Origin: Anaeramoeba flamelloides
Lineage: Eukaryota; Metamonada; Anaeramoebidae
Length of the DNA: 64,000 bases
Assembly: GCA_027625915.1 (NCBI GenBank)
Contig: JANTQA010000015.1
Coordinates: 4,741,001-4,805,000 of the forward strand
Direction of reading: 5' to 3'
This document shows, piece after piece, positions 1-12,109 of this stretch. Each line of letters starts with the position of its first letter. Position 1 is the stretch's first letter. The translations under genes and the position numbers were made by a program. The notes under the pieces were generated by a model. It was given only the letters and a program-made list of their open reading frames with translations. It did not search any database and was not told where the DNA came from.

Positions 1-2847
1 AAAACAAATTTTTTTACATAAAACAAACAAAAATTCTATTTGTTGCTAATTTTCAACAAAAAAATGACCAATTTTGGATCTCTGTTCCATTTTTATGATA
101 TTTATATCCTGATAAACTTAATATTTGTGAAAAATATTGCTAAATTTTGATCACAAATAAGTTTTATATTGTAGTAAATCTAATATTAAATCAGAATAAT
201 GTAAAAAAAATCTTGATATCATAAAATCCACAAATTTATTTTTTTTTGTGAATCATTATTAATCACCCCTAAAAATATTAATATTCTTGTGTATTATTTT
301 AGAAAAATATAGAGATCAAAATAATATGATATTTTTTCTCATAATGATTATGAATACGATTTTTTTCTAATTTTTATTTAATAACTGGGTTAATAAAATC
401 AGGTTTTTTTTTCCTTTATTTTTTAAAAATTTCATCTTTCAATTTGTTTTCGTGATTCTTTTGTGACACTATTAACAATTTGAATCTGAAAAAAATGTAT
501 AATATTGTCAGATAATTTATATAATATTATATATTATTTGTATTCCAACAATATGGATATACCCAAAATCAAAATTAGAAAAAAAGATCGATTCATTATT
601 TTTTTTTTCAAAGGGTAATATTAAATCACGTTTTGAGTGTCCCCGGTAGGCGATTTTTTAATCTAACTAATTTTGTAGATATAAACACAACAAAAATATA
701 AAACTGAAAATAATTCGATATCTATATATATATAAACTCTGTTTCAGTCAAAGGGACCCAATTTTTTTTTCAAATATCAATTATTTTATATAATTGACTT
801 CTGAAGAACAAATAAGAAATAAACAGAATAATACATAAAAAAGAATTTTGATACATGTCTGAAAGAAAAATAATTAATCAATAAATTTTCTTAAAAATTG
901 AAAAAATAAAATTCTTCAAGCCCCTATTGAGAAAAACAACAATGTTCCTTTTGAACTTCTACTGGTATTTGAATAATAAATAAGAAACATTTTTTCACTT
1001 CATTTTCGATACTTTTCTTTTAATAATCAAGTCTTAAAACGAAGTTTGTTGGTATTTGTGGTCTCTATTTGAAAAAGGAAAAGCAAATGAAGTGGAAATT
1101 TTTCCTATTTATTAATAAAATATCAAGATCAAAGATCGAATAGAATTCCAATAGAAAGCAATATGCATTCTCAACAATATTTACATGTTTTCAATGACCT
1201 TAGAATATCACATTTTTATCAAATGACTATTGATCTTGCAATAAAAACATTTTTTGCAACTGAATGAGGTGTTAAAAAAAAATCGAAATAAAAAAACAAA
1301 AAGGTGCAAAAATGTGAAAAAATGATTTCAATTTTGAAAATTTCCAAAATAAAAATTTTCTTCTAATATCCATGCAAACCCTTTAAACACATGTATTTTA
1401 CCCATTTCAGCTGGGCCCCTTTGACTGAAAAATAGTTTATATAATTTTCAAATGTGTATGAAATGATAAGAATATAAAAATGTGGTATTTCATTTAATGA
1501 TAAGATTCTAAAATTATTGATCAATTATTTTATTAGATACAATAAACAAAAATTATGGTATTTTACGATTTAACTGAACTCAATTTTCAAATTTAATAGA
1601 TAATTAGAATTTTTTTCCTGATCGGATGAAGGGTTATGATTATTGTAAAAAAATAAAAATTAAAAACAAAATAAAAGAATTATAAAAAAATTTGATAATA
1701 TTCAAAATTCTTTAACAACTTAATGAAAATATTATATTATATATCTTGAGATTATTAAATTATTTTTAAAATGTTGCGGTTTGTTTTAGATACTGGTAAA
1801 TTCAAATAAAGGTAAAATCCTTTTTAGTTCATTTGTTTTTTTTTAAAATTCATTAACTCTATATTCAAAAAATATCTTTAAAAAGAGTCTTTCAAATGAT
1901 AACTCTTTTTATTAGGATTACTTCCCTTTTTTATTCTCAAATTTATTGACATTTTTAAAAGGAACATATTTAATTAAACCAAAAAAAAAATGTTTTACAA
2001 GATTTTTATCATAATCTGAATAAAAAATCTATCAAAATGGAAATTGATTTATAAACTTGAAAATATTTTTTTGGGATTTAAAGGTATCATAAAATATAAG
2101 GAGAGAATGAAAAAAATCGTATTTGTATTTATGTTTGATAAATCTGTTCCAAAAAAGACTTTTGAAAACAAATTTAACATAAAAACCATTTTTACTGAAA
2201 AAAATTTATTTTATTCTTTAGAGAAAAAAATGTAAGAGCATGAGCCAAAATGAAAGGCTATTATTTGTAGTGTGCTTTAACCATTTAATTAAATAACACA
2301 TGATTATTAAAACCAAAAATGTTATATAAAAATGATCAAAAAATTGAAGAATTTTAAAATTCCTCACTGATTTACCCAAATTCTGATCAATAATAAAGTA
2401 ATTCCTAACACTTTGATTTCAAAATACAGGAATCTTGTGGCACTAAAAAAATTTTTTTAATAATACTCTTACAATTAGAATTTTCTAAAAGAGGATAATA
2501 TGCAGATTTTGAAAATTGGTTCAAAATAATCATTTTTTCAAAGGTCGGGAATGAAAGCTAAAACTTTCCAAAATTAATAGTAAGAACATTAAAACCAGGA
2601 AAATATATGGTTCAATCCACCTTAAAGTGAAACCTGATAATTGTTTACCTCTAAGACACATATTACGCGTAAAAAGTTTAATCTTAGTTAACAATATGAA
2701 AGGCTTTGAAAAGACTCAAAATAATTTTTATTTTAACGAGTAGGATGACACATTTTCTGGAATTGATCTTGTATCTAATTACACAAAAAGTTTTTAATTT
2801 AATTCATTTTTTGAAAAAGAAGATTTTCAATATTATCTTTTCTTGGT
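1..2847. other. Gene-free AT-rich stretch with one inverted-repeat element
   Basis: No coding exon is recognised here. The only structured feature is the TA-flanked element at 735-1437 (listed separately). Short open frames such as 2044-2235 have low-complexity Lys/Phe composition and no family resemblance. The last few hundred bases probably hold the promoter and leader of the AP-1 mu gene, but no specific motif can be pointed to. Confidence 0.6.
735..1437 (-). mobile_element. Non-autonomous TIR element, CAGTCAAAGG family (703 bp)
   Basis: The ends are inverted repeats of the type AACTATTTTTCAGTCAAAGG, each bordered by TA (733-734 and 1438-1439), which fits a TA target duplication as in Tc1/mariner elements. 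The interior has no open frame. Read on the minus strand it matches 26399-26790 and 27930-28068, the two halves of a second copy that carries another element inside it. At 871-880 this copy holds the intact site (TTGATTAATTA on the minus strand) that is interrupted in the other copy. Confidence 0.75.
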
Positions 2848-5800
2848 ATGTCTGTTTCTGCAATCCTAATTTTAGATCATAGAGGAAAATTGTTAATCTC
2901 AAGGGACTATCGGGAAGATATCCCCCTCTCGTACGGAGCCAAATTTTGCCAAAGGTTAACTGACCAAACAAACGAAACAGAAATCAAGCCAATCAGCCAT
3001 GACGAAGATGGCATCACGTATGTCTATATCAAACACAATTCAATCAATTTTTTGGCACTAACCAAATACAACACGAACTGTCCTTTAATTGTCGAGTTTC
3101 TTTATGATCTTGTGAAAGTTCTTTCCTCATATTTTGGAACACTTGAAGAAGAATCAATTAAAGACAATTTTGTAATCATCCATGAACTTCTTGACGAGAT
3201 GATGGATTTTGGAATACCCCAATTTACAGAATCAGAAATGTTAAAACAATACATCAAAACCGAATCACACAAAATAACACAAGAACAATCAAAATCAATT
3301 TCAAAGGCAGTTACAGGAAATGTTTCGTGGAGAAGTGAAGGGATCTTTTATAAAAAAAATGAAGTCTTCCTTAACGTTGTTGAGAATTTAAAAATGGTTA
3401 TTACCTCTTCAGGATCTGTAGTTAGGTAAAATCTTTATTCTCTTTTTTCTTTTTTAAGATTTTTGTTTTTGTTTTTGTCAAGCAAAAATATATTCAAACT
3501 CTTTTTAATTTTTCTTTTTCAATTTTTTTTTCTTTTCTTTAATACAAACAGTTCCGAAATTATTGGAAATATCAATGCGAATATAAAATTGTCAGGAATG
3601 CCAAAATTAAGACTAGGACTAAATGATAAAATTTTGTTTAAACATTCAAATGAAGGCAAATTTTCTTTCTTTTTTATTGTTTATTCTTTTTTCTTTTTAT
3701 GATTCTAAATTTTTTCACTTATCTTATTTTACAAAAGTATTTCCGATGTTTTTTTTGGACGTAATGGATTTTAAACTATTAACAATTGTCATTTTTTTCT
3801 CAAAAAATGCAAACAAAGCGATACTGGTATTTGAAAAATTAATTGGAAAATTATTTTCACTTTGTTTTTAATTTCCTTTTCTTTTGCAAATCGAGTTTTC
3901 AACAATGTAGATTGTAATTTGTGATACCAATAAATTTGCTTGTTCTTTTTTATGATGAGATACAATAGTGTCTGTTGGATGAAATAAGAATCCTAAAAGT
4001 CAGATTTCTGAATTGAAAAAAAAGATCATGAAAAGAAATTTTATCCCATTTAACTTTCAAGTAAAGCAGTGAAAAAAATACCAGACATGAAAAAAATCCC
4101 TGTCAAGATTTTTCATTGTGAACATTAGGAAAATTGGTTGTGTAATTTCATTTATTTAAAATCAAAACCTTTTATTAAGAATCAAACTTTTAAAATTATA
4201 ACTCATTCACTTATTAGAATGATGACTAATGAAATTACACTTGTTCAAAACACCATTTAATCAATGAAAAAACAAGAATAAAAATTATCATTTTCAAAAC
4301 TATAGTAAACCTCGATAAAAAAAGATTGTTTTTCAAAAAAAGATGATCTACTTTAGGTTATCAAACAATTCCTTGAATATTCTAGAAACACCCGACTTTA
4401 ATGAACTTTAGGAAGGTTTATTACTTTGTTCATAAAAAATTTGGTTATTTATATAAAGGATTTTATTGAAAATACACAAAAATTTTACTCATATTTACAA
4501 TTAAAAATCTTGTCCGGGATTATTTTCCTGTCCGGTATTTTTTCCCTACTATATTTGTAATATTTTCAACTTGAACACAATTTTTTCGAAAAATAGCAAT
4601 AAATTAATTACAACTTTTTAATTGATCAAACACTACAATCCTTTAATTGTATATAAGTATTTCCAAAAAAGTGGGGAAATTTTTTTTAAAATTCCAAATA
4701 ATATTCTCCTTTGGGAGTATTTCTATTTGTAAATTGGTAATACAAAATTAAGGTGAAATATTAATACTTTGGTTAGAATCAGTGTCTATTGGTTATATTT
4801 CAAAATATATTCATCAAAATATTTCAAAAAAATGATTAAAAAAAACCACACTTTTTTTTCGCAGAAAACGAGATAACTATCAAATCTAAAATACAGCAAA
4901 TTTCAAAAAAAAAACCCTGAAATTCAATTTTTATGATCAATTGAAAATATTCATAATAATTTATTCCTATTTTACAAATAAATATACAAATTACCCAATA
5001 ACCATTAACCATTCTAATAGCGATATTGGTTGAATATTCTGAATCTATTAATTTTGGCCCTTTTGGTAAATTCATAAATCAAAAAAATCCCAAATCTGGA
5101 AAATTAATTGAGAAAACTACTGAAAATTAAAATCTAATTTCTTGTGATTATTCCTTATATAAATCATAAATTTAACATAAAACATCTATTATAATAATTA
5201 CTTTGTTTTGAAATTTAAATAAAATAAGAGTTTTATTTTCTTTCGACCATTCCTTTGAATAACTATTTTCAAAATTATATTTTGTAAATTGGATAACTTT
5301 GATGAAAATTTTTATTTATAAAATAGTTTTCCTTAATTTAATGTAAATTTAAAATAATCAAACACCTTTCTCAAATTAAAATACATTCAAATATTGTAAA
5401 TTGATAAATTTGATTCTGATTTTAAAAAATAATAACAAAATTAAGATTTTCAATTTTCAGTCATGTTCTTCATAAATTTTCCAGATTTGGGATTTTTTTG
5501 ATTTATAAATTTACCAAAAGGGCCAAAATTAATAAATTCATAATATTTCATCAATATCACTATTAGAATGGTTAATGGTTACTTGATAATTAATATATTT
5601 ATCTGTAAAGTGTGAATAAATTTTTAAAATAAGCCCCATTCCAAAAATTTTGACACACTCAAAATCAAAAATAGGCAAAAAAAACTCAATTTATTGTATT
5701 TTTCCAAACGAAATATTAAAACCACCTTTAAGTGACCCATATATTAATGTTTTTATACATAATCATTTTTATCCAAATATAAGAAAAAAATATAAAACGA

Positions 5801-8800
5801 AAAATAAAAAATCTGGTGTGTCCAAAAATAATGAAACGAGCAAAACCAAAAATGTATTGATAAATTTGTTAAAATTTCACCAACAATTGTTGATCGATCA
5901 AATGATAACATGCCATCAACTAATTGAATGTGATTTTTCAATTTAACAAACTCAACACTAACCTTCTATCAACCATTGAAAAAAAAATTCCCAGATCTAA
6001 TGAAAAAGATTAAGTAACTGGAAAAAAAAGTAAATGAAAACAAAAAAAAAAAGACAAAAAATGAAATGGTTTGTTAAATCAAAATTATTCCCAAATTGAA
6101 TGTAAAGTGTTGTATTTTTATACTTTCAACTGTTTAAACCGTGTCCAAATTTTTGGAATTTAGTTTATATTCAATTGATCAGAAAAATGAATTTTCAGAG
6201 TTTTTTTTGAAATTTACTGATTTTTAGGTTTGGCATTAAGATAAAATTCTTTAAAAGATGAACACTAAGGTACCAAATAATTTTTAAAAAAAAATAAAAT
6301 TCATTTATCATTTTTTTATTCACTGAGAAATGTTTTCGAGATTTAGATCTCTTAGAAAAAACAATTTTACGATCAATAAGAAAAAAATACAAGCACCAAT
6401 TTTCACATTTAAAAAAGATCATATAAAGTTGAGATCATAAACTTTCATATCTTTTGGGTTAAAGTGATACCATGTCGTCAAACAAATTGAATTAACATTA
6501 AAAAGAATCAATTAATGATGAATAACAATTTTGGATAGTATTGCTTATATAGAAATTGTATTTAATAAAGATATTTTAAAATACATTTGCACTGCTTTCT
6601 TTGGAAATAGATTAGTGTTACTTTTAGCCTGAATATTTTCCCTTTTCTTCAGATTTTAAAAGGAAAATATATATATAGTCCAAAGAATTGGGAGTTTAAA
6701 TGAATGTCTTATTGTTTTAATGTTTTTTATTTTTTATCAATAAATATTTGTTGGCTGTGGATTTAAAAAATTGTTTTAATCACAAAATATTTGATATTTA
6801 ATTCTTTTAATTTCTTGAAAAGAAAAGTTAGATTGAAATGAAAAATATTGAAAAACAAAAATTGTGTTTTTTTAAAAAAACAAAATTGAAAAAATAAAAT
6901 AATAATAATAAATTGATTTAAATATTGCTAGATATGTGAGGATTAAACTTGGATGGATTTGAAGAACTTTTGGTAAATATTTAAAGTGGTAGATAATTTT
7001 TTAGAGAGCCAATAATGGGTCAGTGATAAAGTGCCAAACTTACAATCCAAAAACCAGAGGTTTGAATCTTCTTAACCACATTATTTTTGATTGTTTATCA
7101 TTTTCTCAAAAAGTTTTCAAAAACTACCATGGCTTAAATTTTAATTAAAAATCGGGTTTATGCTTTCTATAAGTAAAAATCCTTTGAAGAATCCGTATGG
7201 CTGATTTGAATCTTTTTGGACTATGATAAAAATTAAACCTAAATAAGAATTCAAACAAAATATCTCTTAATTCATGGCGTGGATACAATTATTGAGGGAA
7301 TTGGCTAGATTCACTAGGTTCAACAATATCTCTAATTCAAATCATGTTTTTGGGGGGCGCAGTAGGATTTTATCGAGTGCCTATATTTTACTCAATTCTT
7401 TGAAATCTTAGAAAAGATAACCACATTTTTTTTTAATTCTTGTTTTTGTTTCGAAAATCTATTTATTTTCGAATCAAAATAAAAATTAAAAAAACCCTAA
7501 CGAAAAGTGTCATCAAGTGTCGTAGAGTGCCTAGCTTTTCAGAATTCAAAAGAATGGAGAAAAATCTTTGATTTTACTCAATTATTTTCAAATTCTGGAA
7601 AAGCTAACGGGGGTTTTACAGAGATTTTAAGTTTTATTCGTTAAGTATTCTAGGTTTTTTTAGCTTTTCTATTTTATTTGTGAAGTGTTATGGGTTTTTA
7701 TTCCTAAAGTAAAAAAAACCTAACGAAAATCTATTGATTTTCCAAATAAATAGAAAACTCAAAAAAACTTAACAACGATTTTTTTTAATTTAAGAAATAA
7801 ACAGAAAATTAAAAAAAATTTCGGTTAATTTCTTAAATTAAAAAAAGCCTAACGGAAGATCTCATCTGAACTTTTATTACTCACTTTTTAAAGGAAAAAA
7901 AAAATAATAATTAAAGAATTTTTTTTTGTTAGCTTAATGAACTTTTAGAAAATATTCATTTTAAAGTTGCTGTTAATGGATTAGTTGTTTTTAAAAAATA
8001 TATTCGTTTGGAATATTAAATTATACCCCAATAAAATTATTTTTACATTCTTGAATTTCAATATAAAAAACAAAAAATAAAAATTAACCTTTTGTTATGA
8101 TAAATATTTACAAGTAATTTAATTTTAATTTTAGAAATAATTCAATAGAATTTTCTCAAAAAGGTTTCATTTTAATAATTATAATAATATTTAAGAATTG
8201 GAGAGTAATTCTAGTTAAATAATAATCATCCACATTTTTATTATTATTATTTATTTTATGTTTTCTTTAACGATTTCACGTTGTTTATATAATTTAATTC
8301 TTTTATTTTGATATCATTCTTAATTTTCTAAAAATTGGATAAAAAGATTTTCAAGAGTATCTCAAAAATAGTTGACAAAATTCAATAATCCTATTTTCAG
8401 GGTTCTATTAAAAAATAAAAAAAAAAAAATCATACTTTTTTAAAATAACTTTATAATTCTTAATTTTATTTAATTCCTCCAAACAAATTAAACAAAAATC
8501 TAATGAAATTAACATTATTTTTTTAAATTTTAAAAATAGGGAAAAAAAATTCAGTTAGTTTTGAAATGGATGATATTAAATTTCATCAATGTGTAAAATT
8601 ATCAGATTTTGAAAATGATCAATCAATTACTTTTATACCACCTGATGGAGAATTTGAATTGATGTCGTATCGTATTTCAAAACCATTAAAACCCTTATTT
8701 GTTGTTGATGCGTTAATTGAGACTCATGCGCGTTCAAGGGTTGAATATTATGTTAAGGTGAAAAGCCTTTTTAGGACCACACTCCAAGCACAGGATTGCC

Positions 8801-9303
8801 AAGTTGTTATTCCAGTCTCACCAAATGTCGATTCTCCAAAATTTAAAGCTAATGTTGGTAGGTGTGTATATAAACCACAATTAGACGCAATGGTTTGGAC
8901 TATAAAAAGCTTTGAAGGGAGAAAAAACCATGTTTTACGTGCTCATTTTAAACTGTCCTCCTTTTCCGATGAAAAAGAATTGAAAAGAAAGAAACCAATA
9001 TATCTTCGTTTTAAGATTAATTATAAAATGGTTTCCGGGTTATTAGTTAAATATTTAAAAGTAATAAAATCCTCTTTTTTTTTTAAGATTTATTTTAATT
9101 TCTTGATTATTATTTTTTTTAATTTTAATTATCCTTTTTAAAAACTTATCATTGGAATTGTTTTTTATTTATTTATTTTTATATTTTTATGATTTATTGC
9201 TCTTTCTTAATAGATTCATGAAAAGAGTGGATATCATGCACTTCCATGGATACGGTATTTGACTGAAAGTAAGGAAACTGATTATGAAGTTAGGATTAAT
9301 TAA
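2848..9303 (+). CDS. AP-1 clathrin adaptor complex, medium (mu) subunit
   Basis: Medium chain of the clathrin adaptor that sorts cargo between the trans-Golgi network and endosomes; its C-terminal domain binds tyrosine-based signals. Four exons: 2848-3425, 3552-3655, 8540-9060 and 9214-9303, 1293 nt, 430 aa, close to the usual length of about 423. Residues 1-140 form the longin-like N-terminal domain (starts MSVSAILILDHRGKLLISRD); about 165-430 form the mu homology domain, with LSGMPKLRLGLNDKILF, KFHQCVKLSDFEND, FIPPDGEFELMSYR and the closing EKSGYHALPWIRYLT. Introns 1 (126 nt) and 3 (153 nt) are short GT-AG introns. Intron 2 is 4884 nt, begins with GC rather than GT (AAG|GCAAAT) and ends AATAG; this junction gives NEGKKNSVSFEMDDIKFHQC, which aligns without gap to the animal and fungal protein. 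Assignment to AP-1 rather than AP-2 rests on LSGMPxLRLGLND and the C-terminus. Confidence 0.95.
4070..4330 (+). repeat. Dispersed repeat, copy 1 of 2
   Basis: This stretch matches 35755-36005 in the same orientation. Shared blocks include TGATGACTAATGAAATTACA-like text near 4220-4245 and a common GACAT/GTCATG start. It is non-coding, and its ends cannot be placed exactly. Confidence 0.65.
4656..4690 (+). repeat. Single end of the AAAAAAGTGGGG TIR family
   Basis: TA followed by AGTATTTCCAAAAAAGTGGG matches the ends of the complete element at 20654-21239. No matching opposite end is found nearby, so this looks like a truncated copy. Confidence 0.55.
4955..5630. repeat. Fold-back element with arms of about 140 bases
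   Basis: The arm at about 4960-5104 is the reverse complement of the arm at about 5474-5625; both contain the distinctive TTTTGGCCCTTTTGGTAAAT or its complement. The roughly 370 bases between are AT-rich and without an open frame of note. It abuts the next element at 5632 directly. Confidence 0.7.
5632..6160 (+). mobile_element. Non-autonomous TIR element, CCAAAAATTT family (529 bp)
   Basis: It is flanked by TA at 5630-5631 and 6161-6162. Its ends read inward as ATTCCAAAAATTTTGACACA and AATTCCAAAAATTTGGACAC. It matches 42001-42530 in opposite orientation over its whole length (530 bp there), so the family has a defined unit of about 530 bp. There is no transposase; TA flanks suggest mobilisation by a Tc1/mariner-type enzyme. 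Confidence 0.8.
7009..7080 (+). pseudogene. tRNA-like relic, possibly Val(UAC)-derived
   Basis: An A-box-like stretch (TGGGTCAGTGATAAAGTGCC, 7016-7035) is followed at tRNA spacing by a B-box-like GGTTTGAATCT (7059-7069). The T arm still pairs (AGAGG/CTTCT) and the anticodon-loop-like CTTACAA resembles Val(UAC). The acceptor and anticodon stems do not pair, so it is a decayed tRNA gene or a tRNA-derived repeat rather than a working tRNA. Confidence 0.45.
7427..7846 (+). repeat. Hairpin array 1 (in the AP-1 mu intron)
   Basis: Successive palindromes lie at about 7427-7494 (TTTCGAAAAT loop region), 7533-7605 (arms start AGCTTTTC and end GAAAAGCT) and 7779-7846 (arms TTTAATTTAAGAAAT), plus one half unit at 7717-7770. 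The hairpins differ in sequence but are separated by short spacers such as CTAACG and GTGTCGTAGAGTGCCTAGC. Related arrays lie at 10042-10775, 39287-39619, 41430-41599 and 50581-50731. Confidence 0.75.
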
Positions 9304-9312
9304 AGCATTATT

Positions 9313-9343
9313 TTTATTATTATTATTATTATTATTATTTAAA
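9313..9343 (+). repeat. ATT microsatellite
   Basis: A run of ATT trinucleotides lies about ten bases after the AP-1 mu stop codon, within the probable 3' untranslated region. Confidence 0.9.
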
Positions 9344-10041
9344 AATATTAATAAATCATTATTTATAAAATTAATAATATAAAAAAATAAATAAAAATCA
9401 AGAGATTAATTCAAAAAGATTTTGATACTAGAGATAGTAAAAATAATTAATATTTAAAAAATATAAAAGTGATTATTAATTTCTTAACAATCTTCTAAAA
9501 TTCATTCATAAATTATTGTTTTAATAAAATTAAACCATTTAAAATAATTTAAAATATTTTTTTTTTTTCAATTTCTTTCATAATGGAAAGGACTTTGATA
9601 AACAATTTTCTACAATAAAAAGAAATTTGACATTTTTAACTTATAAAATTAACTAATTTATGATGTTTTTTTTTTTAAATACTAACTTTTTTATATAAAT
9701 TTTTGAAATGTTTTTGTTGCATTTTCTGGAATATGAATTACAATTGAGAAAAAAAATTGGATAAGTCAAAAATCTGTTTTAGTTTTTTAAATAATAAATA
9801 TTAGTAAAATGATTTTTGATCAGGGTATCATTTTTTTTTCATAATGGTTATTAAAATTTCACACAATAATAAACAAAAAAATTTTTCATTGTTTTTATAT
9901 TTTTTTTTGAATTGAAGAGAAATGATTCAACATAATATACTTTCTAGTTTGCTGTTAGATTTTTTTAAATTTCTGAAATTACAAAAAAAAAATGAAGAAA
10001 TTTTCTTTTTATTTCTTAAATATAAAATAAATCACCGTTAT

Positions 10042-10775
10042 CTTTTTCAGAATTTATAAGAATTGAGTTAAATCTTTGATCTTTCTCCATTCTTTTGAAA
10101 TTTGGAAATGCGCCATTGGGTTTTCTTGAGTTTTCTGTTTATTTCGGAAAATATTAATAGAATTTCGTTAGGTTTTTTTGAGTTTTCTATTTATTTGGAA
10201 AATCAATGGATTTAAGAAAGAAAATAGAAACATCAAGAAAGCAGAAGTACTTTATAATACTCTACGGTACTCTGCTGTACTCGATGGAACTCCATGTTAA
10301 TTGGACAAGTTTCCCTGAATTTCCAAGAGGAATAAAAACATGTTAATAGATTATTAATAACAAATTAAAAATCTAAAAGCCTTGATTAATAATTGATATT
10401 CCAATGAGTTACAGTCAGTTTCACTTTTCAGGGACAAACTTACAACGAAATTTAGGGCACAAAAAAAATCTCAAATTAAAGCACAAAATTCGGAATTCTA
10501 GTAAAATAATTTGTAAAAAAAAAAAATTCCAAATTTTGTGCTTTAATTTGAGATTTTTTTGTGCCTTAAATTTCGTTGAAAGTTTGTGCCTTAAAAGTGA
10601 AACTGACTGTAGGTTTTTTTTTCGATTTTCTATTTATTTGCAAAATCAATAGATTTTCGTTAGGTTTTTTTGAGTTTTATATTTATCTGTAAAGTGTTCG
10701 AGGTTTTTTTTTACTTTTTGAAATAAAAAGAAAATTTTAATAAATTTTCGGTTTATTTCTAAAGTAAAAAAAAAC
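10042..10775 (+). repeat. Hairpin array 2, interrupted by a palindromic element
   Basis: Hairpin units are seen at about 10042-10109 (TTTTTCAGAATTTATAAGAA type) and 10703-10775 (TTACTTTTTGAAATAAAAAG type), with half units of the AAAATCAATAGATTTTCGTT type at 10125-10210 and 10620-10670. The 198-bp element at 10412-10609 lies between the half units. A run of GTACTC-like repeats (10246-10290) lies between them as well. Confidence 0.65.
10412..10609. mobile_element. Palindromic MITE with CAGTCAGTTTCAC ends (198 bp)
   Basis: It is bordered by TA on both sides (10410-10411 and 10610-10611). The arms are almost the whole element: CAGTCAGTTTCACTTTT on the left and its complement on the right, each about 85 bases, including ACGAAATTTAGGGCAC. 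An open frame through it is an artefact of the palindrome. A second, more diverged copy is at 51352-51546. CAGT ends with TA flanks point to a Tc1/mariner-type non-autonomous element. Confidence 0.85.
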
Positions 10776-11164
10776 AAACGAAAATCTATTGATTTTCAGA
10801 ATAAAACATAAAATGTTAAGCAAAACTACTGAATTCTACAACATTATCCTTAAGAATGGTCCACTAGTTATTCAAATTTTTATTTTTATTTACTATTAAA
10901 GTTTTTTTTATTTTCAATTTTATTTGTAATTTTAATTTATTAGCTAAAAGTTTTCTAACCAGAAGAGTAACTGTAAATGGTTGAAAGGGGGAGTTTGTCG
11001 GGTATATTCGTTATAAAAATATTTTCTGCAATTATTTTATAATACTGGGTTTGAATTAACTGTCTCATGATTATTTGATGGGCCGTTGGTAAAATATATA
11101 ACTCTTTCATAATATAGGTTAATCTCGAAATGATTATAGATTCTCACCAGAAAAAAAAAAAAAA

Positions 11165-11480
11165 AAAATGAATTTACAATTAAAAATAATCAATATTTCT
11201 TTAGTAGTTGATATAATTGATTATCCATTTGAAAGATATTTATTAAATTTAAAATGTTTTAAAATATAATAATAGAGCTAATTAACTATCAAGAAAAAAA
11301 AATTGCTCTAAAATTGTTTTAATTTAAATAAAATCTTAATGGAAAATTGTATTTTTCAACTCAAATTGTAAAATATTACAAAAAAATAATGTTTTTTCCA
11401 ATATCCTTTATTAACCAATCAGTATTTATTTTAAGTGAAGTTATCAAAAAGTGAATAATCTGTCTATGAAAAATTGTTTA
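11165..11480 (+). repeat. Segment that accompanies hairpin arrays, copy 1
   Basis: It matches 39655-39945, which also lies downstream of a hairpin array (array 3). Shared blocks include ATTTGAAAGATATTTAT and AAGTGAAGTTATCAAAAAGT. The array and this segment may therefore belong to one larger element. Confidence 0.65.
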
Positions 11481-12109
11481 TTGAACTCTTTTTTTCTGAT
11501 CAATCTTCCCTTAATCTGAAAAAAATAAATGTTCTATATGATACGAAATTTTATAATTTTTTCTTGTTAAATCTAAATTAATTACTGTGACTTACCATTT
11601 CCTGTGAGTTTATATTGAAATTTAACATGTAACAAAGTAAATTCAATCCCCAAATCCAGAAGAACGTTTCAAAAAACCTCAAAGATTGAAACAAACAATT
11701 GTTGGCTATATTGAATATTCTCCTTTCTTATGTCCTATCCTATTCCTTCAATCTCAGATTCCAAACAAAAAAGATATTTCAAAGCAAATAGTATTATTGA
11801 TGAATACTTTTCAAAATAAAACAACTTTAACACTATTTCTGTCACTTCAATAAGCCAAAGAATGTAATCAGCATAAACCCAAACTTTGAAAAAATATAAC
11901 CAATGAACGTTAAAATACAATCATAAACTTATCACGTAATATGAAATCCATGTAATAAAACAATCTAAATCAGTCTTTGAAATAATTCACTTCAAATTAT
12001 TTCTGAAAAAATCATTTTTTAATTCTTTTTCACCCTTTTTTATAAAAAATTCTTTTTTTCTTCTCGGAGCAAAATAACCATAACAAACAACACAAACAAA
12101 AAAAAAGAA

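Larger units (their letters stand above)
3656..8539 (+). other. 4.9-kb GC-AG intron of the AP-1 mu gene, filled with repeats
   Basis: This intron lies between codons for Glu-Gly and Gly-Lys-Lys of AP-1 mu. In order it holds a copy of a dispersed repeat (4070-4330), one end of a TA-flanked element (about 4656-4690), a fold-back element (4955-5630), a 529-bp TIR element (5632-6160), a tRNA-like relic (7009-7080) and a hairpin array (7427-7846). No other gene is recognised in it. Confidence 0.8.
9344..12109. other. Intergenic region with hairpin array and palindromic element
   Basis: No gene is recognised. It contains hairpin array 2 (10042-10775), the palindromic element inside that array (10412-10609) and a segment at 11165-11480 that also follows array 3. 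The stretch just before 12110 is rich in CAAA runs and is probably the leader of the next gene. Confidence 0.6.

Noticed and set aside
7427-7846. CRISPR-like array
   Set aside because: Units are palindromes with differing arms and unequal spacing in a eukaryotic intron; there are no constant repeats with unique spacers and no Cas genes.
10404-10652. Open frame of 82 codons
   Set aside because: It runs through both arms of the palindromic MITE and is explained by the inverted repeat.
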